A stretch of DNA of 63,102 nucleotides from Melioribacteraceae bacterium. GTDB taxonomy: Bacteria > Bacteroidota > Ignavibacteria > Ignavibacteriales > Melioribacteraceae. The notes below the pieces were generated by a model. It saw nothing but the letters and a program-made list of their open reading frames with translations, ran no database searches and was not told the DNA's origin. This document shows positions 56,478 through 62,698 of this stretch, in pieces (positions within the stretch are counted from its first letter, which is position 1; every line of letters starts with the position of its first letter). Made by a program: the position numbers and the translations under genes. The stretch spans positions 1 to 63,102 of the forward strand of contig JAKIUC010000022.1 of the NCBI GenBank assembly GCA_021647785.1, in the 5' to 3' direction.

Positions 56478-56671
56478 TAAATGAAATTGAAAAAATAATA
56501 CAAAATGGTGAATCAGAGAGTGTTGAGTTTAAAAAGAACTTTGATAATTCTGTTATAATTTCTCTTAACGCTTTTGCAAATACTAAAGGTGGTAAAGTTA
56601 TATTAGGTATTGAAGATACTGGAAATATACATGGAGTTAAATTAAACAAAGAGACAATTCAAAACTGGGTT

Positions 56672-56731
56672 CACCCCATTAGATAATGATTTCCCATATA
56701 ATTTAGCTTATATTTGCTATCTAACGGGGTA
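56672..56731. mobile_element. 60-bp TACCCC-family insert in AlbA_2 copy 1
   Basis: Left CACCCCATTAGATAATG, right GCTATCTAACGGGGTA, AT-rich between. Lies between TGGGTT and AATGAAATT without target duplication. It is exactly 60 bp and at the same codon position as the 60-bp insert in AlbA_2 copy 2 (61236-61295). Termini match the GIY-YIG element at 61950-62250. Confidence 0.85.
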
Positions 56732-57662
56732 AATGAAATTAAGAACAAAACAAATCCCTCTATTATTCCAATAGTTGAAGTGTTTGAAATAAATAAAAAG
56801 AAAATTGTTGTTTTTGAAATTGATGAGTATCCGATAAAACCAGTTTCACTGAAAGGACGATATTTTAAAAGAATAAAAAATTCTAATCATCAAATGAGTA
56901 TGAATGAAGTTGCTAACGAGCATCTACGTACTATAAATTCAAGTTGGGACTATTATTCTGATCCAAACCATACTTTTGAACACGTTTCAATTGTTAAAAT
57001 TGAAAAATATATTGAAGAATATGAGAAATGGAATAACACAAAAGTAGATTTTGAACCAACTGAGTTTTTAATTAAACAAGAAATACTTAGAGATGGAAAA
57101 CTTACTTTTGGAGCATATCTTCTTTTTGCAAAAGAACTTTGTATAATTAGTGATATTCAAATTGGGCGATTTAAAAGTGAAACAAAAATAATTGATAGCC
57201 TCTCGTTAAATACAGATATTTTCACTGAACTTGATGAGATTTTATCGTTCATTAAAAAACATTTGATGGTTGAGTTTATTATTACTGGTAATGCACAACG
57301 AGAAGAGCGGTTTGATTTTCCCTTAGATGTAATTCGTGAAATTGTAATTAATATGATTATACACCGAGACTATAGAGATAGTAGCGGTAGTATTATTAAA
57401 ATATATGATGATAGGATCGAATTTTATAACCCTGGTGATTTATACGGCGATTTAACACTTGATGAACTGCTAAATTTTAATTATAAACCTCAAACCCGAA
57501 ACAAACTTATAGCCAAAGCATTTAAGGAAATTGGTAAAATAGAAAAGTATGGTACAGGTATTAAACGTATTTTTTCTATTTGTAAGAACTATAATGTTAT
57601 TCCACCGATAATAAATATTATTAAAGGTGGCTTTGAGGTTGTTTTATATAAAGAAAAACTAA

Positions 57663-57722
57663 AGGTCACCGATAAGGTCACCGATAAGGTCACCGATAAG
57701 GTCACCGATAAGGTCACCGATA
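57663..57722 (+). repeat. Five tandem 12-bp repeats encoding KVTD
   Basis: GGTCACCGATAA-type units repeat five times, coding K-V-T-D five times between the ATPase and HTH domains of AlbA_2 copy 1. The unit length is a multiple of three, so copy-number change would alter linker length without frameshift. AlbA_2 copy 2 has no such repeat. Confidence 0.9.
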
Positions 57723-57972
57723 ATCAAATAAAAATATTGGATCTAATAAAAGAAAATCATAAAATAACTACTACCATGCTTTCTGAAAAAGTAGGTATAT
57801 CACAGAGAAAAATAAAAGAAAATATATCTAAATTAAAAGCCCTAAACTTATTAAAGCGTATTGGTTCTACAAAAAGTGGCTCTTGGAAAATATTATGACG
57901 TTTTACAATATAAATTAGTTCTCGGTAATCTTAATTCCCAAAGAGATTTGGGGCTACGCACCCGAATACTGC

Positions 57973-58217
57973 CTGCCACGTGAAATAGTTTTTTGAATTT
58001 TATTTCATCTGGCTTGCCACGTGTCTGTCCTGTAAGGATGCTTATGCTGTAAGCATCCTTACAGGACAGCATGAGACTCCTTTGCAGAAATTATATTTTA
58101 AGGTAGTTTTGGCTTTTGAAAACTTTTTCCTTTAGAAGAGACTATTATTTTTTGTACTTTATTTCATGTGGCCTGCCACGTGAAATTGTTTTGTACTTTA
58201 TTTCATGTGGGGATGGT
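57973..58217. mobile_element. Nested palindromic insertion in GMD C3
   Basis: Bounded by CTGCCACGTGAAAT and ATTTCATGTGG, with further 38-41 bp palindromes of the same family at both ends (57973-58013 and 58173-58210) and a 45-bp palindrome inside (58028-58072, core GGATGCTTATGCTGTAAGCATCC described by its halves). Same GMD position as the 149-bp insertion in C6. Non-coding. Confidence 0.75.
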
Positions 58218-58549
58218 TGGTATGTGGAGAATTTTACAGCACAATAAAGCTGAAGATTTTGTTTTTGCTACCGGGGAAACTCATACAATAAGAGAATTTA
58301 CTGAGGTTGCATTTAGTGAGTTAGGAATTGAACTTGAATGGCAAGGCGAAGGCGTAGATGAAAAGGGAACTATCTCAGCAATTGACAAATCTAAATTAGA
58401 AGAATTAAACCAATCATCCATTCATCCAATCAATCTTTTTCTGTTGACTCTGTTGTTGTTTCTGTCGATCCATCCTATTACCGCCCGACAGAGGTAGATT
58501 TACTTATTGGTGATGCAAGCAAAGCTAAAGCGACTTTTGGATGGGAAGC

Positions 58550-58574
58550 CCGCCCAATAAGAAGGCGGGTAAAC
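58550..58574. repeat. 25-bp palindromic micro-insertion in GMD C3
   Basis: Removing CCGCCCAATAAGAAGGCGGG plus TAAAC joins TGGGAAGC to TAAAACAAAATTTGAT, which restores the GMD reading W-E-A-K-T-K-F-D seen in C4. The stem is CCCGCC/GGCGGG. A clear case of a tiny palindrome inserted into former coding sequence. Confidence 0.8.
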
Positions 58575-58722
58575 TAAAACAAAATTTGATACACTTTCTA
58601 GGATGATGGCACGTGAAGACTTTAAGAAAGTATTGAAAAGAGGATTCTAAAAATATATTACCAATTTATGATTAGTTTGTACCTAATTATTATTTAAATT
58701 AAGCAACAACCAATTATTTGTT

Positions 58723-58890
58723 ATGTATGATAAAAAAATTAAATATTGGATAGAAGTTTCAGATGATGATTTAGAAACTAGATATCCCGAATATAGGACT
58801 AAAATATCAAAGACACTTACAAAGGAAAAGGTGTTTGAAATGTTATCTCAAACAAAGGAGTTTCACAAATGGACAAAGCAGAAGTTGTAA
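58723..58890 (+). pseudogene. HEPN gene with internal in-frame deletion
   Basis: 55 codons: YDKKIKYWIEVSDDDL (start of the HEPN domain) joined to ETRYPEYRTKISKTLTKEKV, then FEMLSQTKEFHKWTKQKL (its C-terminus). Compared with the HEPN at 54353 about 75 central residues, including most of the fold, are missing, yet the frame and the 22-bp overlap with the MNT gene are kept. The toxin is presumably dead while the antitoxin gene stays intact. Confidence 0.78.
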
Positions 58891-59183
58891 AAAAAGCTGT
58901 GGCATTTTCAAAGAAAGTGAGTGAGCATTTAGAATTTAATAGTGCAGTTCTATTTGGTTCATACGTTAATGGAAAACCTAGAGAGGATAGCGATATTGAT
59001 ATTGCATTTATAATAAATGATGAAAACCATAATTTCGATTATTATAACTTATTAATTGTATTGAACAAATTAGCCAAAGATATTGACAGCCGTATTGAAC
59101 CTCATATTTTTACGCATGAGTCTGATAGCGGATTTAGTGAGATTATACAAACAAACGGTGAAGAGTTAAATTTGGCTTATTGA
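58869..59183 (+). CDS. MNT-type nucleotidyltransferase antitoxin
   Basis: 104 residues with LEFNSAVLFGSYVNGKPRED, then SDIDIAFIIND (G-S-x(9)-D-x-D) at about 20-50. Paired with the deleted HEPN gene upstream. It sits between GMD remnants C3 and C4, in the same order as the pair before C1. Confidence 0.85.
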   Translation: MDKAEVVKKAVAFSKKVSEHLEFNSAVLFGSYVNGKPREDSDIDIAFIINDENHNFDYYNLLIVLNKLAKDIDSRIEPHIFTHESDSGFSEIIQTNGEELNLAY

Positions 59184-59332
59184 TTAATAAAACTAACAAA
59201 ATATAATTTTCAGCAAACTTGTTTTTGGAAGAAATGTTTTTTTAAGAAGTATTCGACAGATTTTACAGCAAGAAAAAGCAGAAGATTTTGTCCTCGCAAC
59301 TGGCGAAACCCACACTATCAGAAAATTTGTTT

Positions 59333-59511
59333 ACCCCATTATGTGTTTAATTTACACTCATATATACACAACATCCCGCATAGCGGGATTGTTATATACC
59401 GACAATATCTGCTTTTGAATTTCCGAAAACTATTTCATTGTCGGTATAGAGGCAAAACAAAATATTACGACCCAATTAATAAATGCTTAATATTAGTACA
59501 TAATTGGGGTT
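59333..59511. mobile_element. 179-bp TACCCC-family element in GMD C4
   Basis: Termini TACCCCATTATGTGT and ACATAATTGGGGTT are inverted repeats. Removal joins AAATTTGTT to GAACTTTCC and restores GMD codons K-F-V-E-L-S without a target duplication. It contains the nested TATACCGACAA...TTGTCGGTATA element (59391-59450) and the palindrome ATCCCGCATAGCGGGAT (59373-59389). First four or five bases after TACCCCATTA differ from the GIY-YIG subfamily. Confidence 0.82.
59366..59450. repeat. Nested TATACCGACAA element inside the 179-bp insert
   Basis: TATACACAAC...GTTATATACCGACAATATCTG...TTCCGAAAACTATTTCATTGTCGGTATA is the same sequence as at 22122-22267 but with a different palindrome at the first position (ATCCCGCATAGCGGGAT instead of the GAGCGAAGCTTCG one) and without the CCTGTTCCGC insert. 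Comparing the two locates at least two independent micro-insertion sites. Confidence 0.75.
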
Positions 59512-59962
59512 GAACTTTCCTTTGCAGAACTTGGCATCGAGTTAGAATGGCAAGGAAAAGGAGAAAATGCCCCAAAGAGGTGCCTTCGGCAAAAAAGGAA
59601 TAATTAAATCAATAAATAGAAATATTCCATTATTCCAAAGTTCCAACATTCCTAATCCTAAATTTGATATTGGTGATATTATAATTGAAGTCAATCCCCG
59701 CTACTACCGTCCTACTGAGGTCGAACTACTTATAGGGAATCCGCAGAAAGCAAAAGATGGTTTGGATTGGGAAGCGAAAACAAAGTTTGACGAGTTAGCT
59801 AAAATGATGGCAAAGGAAGATTATAAGAAGGTTTTGAAAAAAGGATTTTAATTGAACTAATTTGAAGTAAATCTTAAAGGGAATGAATTCTCTGAAACTA
59901 TAGTTTTATTTTAAATTTTTCATCAGTATTTTTAAATAATTATGTATAAAATTTAGGATCAA

Positions 59963-60256
59963 ATGAGGATAAAGGAAGAATATATTGATGTTATCAAACA
60001 ATTATCTGAAAAATATTTCGGCAAAGATTCAAAAACATATTTGTTTGGTTCTAGGAGTGATGATACAAAAAAGGGTGGTGATATTGATCTTTATATAGAA
60101 ACTTCTATTAGTGAAAAAATTTTTGAACGAAAAGTAAAAATGCTTGTTGAATTACAAAAACTAATCGGAGAACAAAAAATAGATTTAGTAATTAATAATT
60201 TTAGTTATAATAAAATAATTTACCAAGTTGCCAGGCACGAAGGTATCTTATTATGA
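59963..60256 (+). CDS. MNT-type nucleotidyltransferase
   Basis: 97 residues (RIKEEYIDVIKQLSEKYFGK, then SKTYLFGSRSDDTKKGGDID with G-S-x-x-D-D...D-x-D, LYIETSISEKIFERK, and KIDLVINN). ATGA overlap with the following HEPN-like gene. The order here is antitoxin then toxin, opposite to the two other HEPN/MNT pairs in the array. Both genes look intact. Confidence 0.85.
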   Translation: MRIKEEYIDVIKQLSEKYFGKDSKTYLFGSRSDDTKKGGDIDLYIETSISEKIFERKVKMLVELQKLIGEQKIDLVINNFSYNKIIYQVARHEGILL

Positions 60257-60726
60257 ACAAAGCAAACATTAAGTTGGAATATACACTTAAAGAATGTGAT
60301 AAGCATCTATTGAGGTTAAACAGCGCTCATAAAAAAATGAAACAATTTATGCCGCTTACCGCAAGGAGTTATAAAAAATTAACTGATGACGAAATTGAAC
60401 ATATTGATCAATATTTATTCAGGTTTGCTAAACTTCAAGATGCACTGGGGGAGAGATTATTTAAAAATCTGTTGACTTATTTAGGTGAAATTACAGAAAA
60501 TAAATCTTTTATAGATATTTTTAACAAACTAGAACAACTTAATATTGTTGATGATTATGATGGTTGGCTAGAGCTTAGAACAATCAGAAATGAACTAGCT
60601 CACGAATACGATGATGAAGCAGCTGAAAACGCAATAAGAATTAACAAAATTTATGAAATAAAAGACAAACTGACCTCTTATTTTGCTCATGTTAAAATTT
60701 ATCTAAACAAAAGAGAGTTTTACTAA
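60253..60726 (+). CDS. HEPN-domain RNase toxin
   Basis: 157 residues. RxxxxH motif RNELAHEYDDE at residues about 112-122 is the catalytic signature of HEPN RNases; helices LRFAKLQDALGERLFKNLL-like (given from FRFAKLQDALGERLFKNLL) and LEQLNIVDDYDGWLELRTI precede it. Overlaps the MNT gene by 4 bases. This is the only apparently intact HEPN/MNT pair in the array. Confidence 0.85.
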   Translation: MNKANIKLEYTLKECDKHLLRLNSAHKKMKQFMPLTARSYKKLTDDEIEHIDQYLFRFAKLQDALGERLFKNLLTYLGEITENKSFIDIFNKLEQLNIVDDYDGWLELRTIRNELAHEYDDEAAENAIRINKIYEIKDKLTSYFAHVKIYLNKREFY

Positions 60727-60735
60727 ATAATTACA

Positions 60736-61041
60736 ATGGCTGCAGCGAGAATTGAACTTGAATGGCAAGGCGAAGGAGAAAACGTTCCAAAGGATGCCTA
60801 CGGTAAAGTCGGGAAAATCTCCTCAATTAACAATGAACAATTATCAATTAGTAATGAAGAGCTAAAAGAGAAGAGCGGAAAAAAGAACACCAATTTTGAA
60901 TTGAACGACGTAGTCGTTAAGGTTAATCTCCGCAATTAAAAAGGAAAAATTACAAAAGCTAAAGGAAAACTGGGTTGGGAAGCAAAAGTAACTCTACCAG
61001 AATTAGTAAAAAAAATGGTGAAAAGTGATTTATCTGGATGA
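60736..61041 (+). pseudogene. GMD remnant C5
   Basis: AARIELEWQGEGENVPKDAY, then GKVGKISSINNEQLSISNEE, FELNDVVVKVNLRN-stop, and [28 protein letters not shown]-stop. The RPTEV..LLIG stretch is deleted. In contrast to C1, C4 and C6 the GENVPKDAYGK region is in frame, so this copy pre-dates or lacks the shared +1 frameshift. Its TGA overlaps the ATG of the second AlbA_2 gene (ATGA). Confidence 0.82.
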
Positions 61042-61235
61042 CAACTGAAATTGAACAAATAATACAAAATGGTGAATCTGAAGTTGTAGAGTTCAAATTA
61101 TCATTTAGTAAATCTGTGCTTGAAGCAATAGTTGCTTTCTCTAATTATAAAGGTGGTAAAATTCTAATAGGGGTTAAAAATAGTGGTGAAATAAAAGGTA
61201 TCTCGTTAACCGAAGAAACTCTGCAAAACTGGATT

Positions 61236-61295
61236 TACCCCATTAGATAATGGCTTTCTATTCAATTTAGATTATAATTGCTATCTAACGGGGTA
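61236..61295. mobile_element. 60-bp TACCCC-family insert in AlbA_2 copy 2
   Basis: TACCCCATTAGATAATGGC...GCTATCTAACGGGGTA, perfect 14-16 bp inverted termini, between TGGATT and AATGAAATA, no target duplication. About 80% identical to the 60-bp insert of copy 1 although the surrounding genes differ much more. Confidence 0.85.
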
Positions 61296-61949
61296 AATGA
61301 AATAAAACAGAATACCGAACCATCATTATTGCCTTCTTCTGATATTGTAGTAGTTGATGGAAAAACAGTAGTCGTTTTTTCAATTAGTGAATTTCCAATT
61401 AAACCTGTTGCTTATAAAGATAGATTTTTTATTCGCAGACAGAATTCGACACATAAGCTCTCCGTTAATGAAATTGTTGAACTTAGATTATTTAGTTTAA
61501 ATTATTCTTTCGATTCTTACAGGGTTAATACAAAATTTAATAGTCTTGATAAAAATGCCTTGTATTATTTTGAGGATAAGGTAAAGAAAAGCAAGCGTTA
61601 TAAAATAAGTAATAACATTGAGCAAGATTTAGTTAAACTTGGCATTATTAGAGATAATAATTTAACAAGAGCAGCAGAGTTACTATTTGGCGTACATCAT
61701 ACGAATATACATATTGGGAGATTTAAATCTGAAATTACAATAATTGATGATTTAATGATACGCAGTCCGTTAGTTTTGGCAATTAATGAAGCTATGGACT
61801 TTATTAAAAAAAATATCCGTCTCGGATTTGAGATTGAAGGGAATACAACAAAGAGAATTGAAAAATGGCAGTACCCAATTCCTGTTATACGTGAATTACT
61901 TTTAAATGCTGTTGTACATCGCGATTATAGTAATCCAACTGATGTAATT

Positions 61950-62250
61950 TACCCCGTTAGATATTGATATTATGAATTATTTTTATATCTATATTTTGCA
62001 GAGCAAAAAGGATAACCAATTTTATACTGGTTACACAAAGGATTTAAAAACTAGGATAGCTCAACATAATAATGGTGAGGTAAAATCAACCAAAAGTAGG
62101 AGTCCTTTAGAACTAATTTACTTTGAGGGATGCAAAAATAAACAAGATGCGATACATAGAGAAAAATATCTAAAAACTTCGTGGGGTAAAAGATATATTA
62201 AGACTCGACTTAAAAATTATTTATGAAATGAAGACATTATCTAACGGGGT
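61950..62250. mobile_element. Complete GIY-YIG-carrying TACCCC element
   Basis: Termini TACCCCGTTAGATA (61950-61963) and TATCTAACGGGGT (62238-62250) enclose a single 84-codon GIY-YIG ORF with only 8 and 11 bp between ORF and termini. It splits AlbA_2 copy 2 after ...NPTDVI; about four codons (expected I-K-I-F) are missing at the right junction. Related ends bound 53064-53795 and the two 60-bp inserts. Confidence 0.82.
61972..62226 (+). CDS. Solo GIY-YIG endonuclease
   Basis: 84 residues. GIY-YIG core as YIYILQS...FYTGYTKDLKTRIAQHNN (catalytic Arg in KTRIAQH), ELIYFEGCKNKQDAIHREKY with the metal-binding Glu in REKYL, and KTSWGKRYIKTRLKNYL. This is the small UvrC-N/YhbQ-like group that is common in Bacteroidota and candidate phyla, without a DNA-binding domain. 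Being the only gene of a terminal-inverted-repeat element suggests a role in its mobility, but the mechanism is unknown. Confidence 0.88.
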   Translation: MNYFYIYILQSKKDNQFYTGYTKDLKTRIAQHNNGEVKSTKSRSPLELIYFEGCKNKQDAIHREKYLKTSWGKRYIKTRLKNYL

Positions 62251-62698
62251 GATAATAGAATTGAAATAACAAACCCCGGTAAATTAATGGGTGGTTTAAC
62301 AATTGAAAAGCTAAAATCAAACAATTATAGTTCGGTACACAGAAACAAACTACTTACAGAAGCTTTTTATTTAACAAACGATATTGAAAAATACGGAACT
62401 GGATTTAAAAGGATTTTTAGTTGGTTAAAAAGTAATTCTAATTTGAATATAGATATTTATTACTCAAATGATTTTTTCAAAATTGATTTGATTGAAACGG
62501 TAAATGCCACTGTAAATGAAAGACAAAAAAAAATAATAGATAACATAAAAAAACAAAAGAGTGTAACAGTAAATGAGTTGGCTAAATATTGCAATGTAAG
62601 CCGGGATACAATAATGAGAGATATAAAAAAAACTTAAAGAATTAAAAATTATTGAACGTATTGGATCTGATAAATCAGGTTATTGGAAAATATTGTGA

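Larger units (their letters stand above)
56474..57898 (+). pseudogene. AlbA_2-type ATP-binding protein, copy 1, interrupted by a 60-bp insert
   Basis: N-terminal AlbA_2 (Schlafen-like) domain: IQNGESESVEFKKNFDNSVI, then ANTKGGKVILGIEDTGNIHG. After the insert come NEIKNKTNPSIIPIVEVFEI, VIREIVINMIIHRDYRD (GHKL-like ATPase region), YNPGDLYGDLTLDELLNFNY, KIEKYGTGIKRIF and a C-terminal HTH (TTTMLSEKVGISQRKIKENI) after a KVTD repeat. Deleting 56672-56731 restores a 454-residue protein; otherwise TAA in the insert stops translation at residue 70. The family occurs as transcription regulators and defence-associated proteins. ATGA overlap with GMD C2; its TGA is followed immediately by GMD C3. Confidence 0.85.
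57899..58650 (+). pseudogene. GMD remnant C3 (longest internal copy)
   Basis: Directly after the AlbA_2 stop: VLQYKLVLGNLNSQRD, a +1 slip, WGYAPEYC, an insertion of about 245 bp (57973-58217), then [60 protein letters not shown], another frameshift, [34 protein letters not shown], a 25-bp palindrome (58550-58574), TKFDTLSRMMAREDFKKVLK and RGF-stop. It lacks the GENAPK frameshift region of C1/C4/C6 and keeps GEGVDEKG, so it is a different lineage. Ends 72 bp before the next cargo. Confidence 0.85.
59206..59851 (+). pseudogene. GMD remnant C4
   Basis: Begins with KLVFG-like codons (TTTTCAGCAAACTTGTTTTTGG, aligned with KLVLGN of C3 and KLYLGN of C6), then, after a deletion, RQILQQEKAEDFVLATGETH, TIRKFV, a 179-bp element (59333-59511), ELSFAELGIELEWQGKGENA, the shared +1 frameshift, FGKKGIIKSINRNIPLFQSS, DIGDIIIEVNPRYYRPTEVE and [20 protein letters not shown] to KKVLKKGF-stop. 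Together with the insertion and frameshift it cannot encode an enzyme, but the last 90 codons remain open. Confidence 0.85.
61038..62698 (+). pseudogene. AlbA_2-type ATP-binding protein, copy 2, broken in three places
   Basis: TTEIEQIIQNGESEVVEFKL, FSNYKGGKILIGVKNSGEIK, [60-bp insert], NEIKQNTEPSLLPSSDIVVV, GRFKSEITIIDDLMIRSPLV, IRELLLNAVVHRDYSNPTDV, [GIY-YIG element], DNRIEITNPGKLMGGLTIEK, NDIEKYGTGFKRIFSWLKSN and a C-terminal HTH (TVNELAKYCNVSRDTIMRDI), then one extra A in an 8-A run (about 62624-62631) before LKELKIIERIGSDKSGYWKI. Paralogue of copy 1 at about half identity. Followed without spacer by GMD C6. Confidence 0.85.

Noticed and set aside
57663-57722. CRISPR array
   Set aside because: Repeat unit is 12 bp with no spacers and it is translated in frame as KVTD.
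58168-58497. A 109-residue gene containing GMD-like sequence
   Set aside because: Its first 15 residues come from the palindromic insertion and its last 30 from a frameshifted GMD segment; it is part of pseudogene C3.
61950-62250. Group I intron with a homing endonuclease
   Set aside because: Only about 20 bp lie outside the ORF, far too little for an intron core, and the ends are simple inverted repeats.
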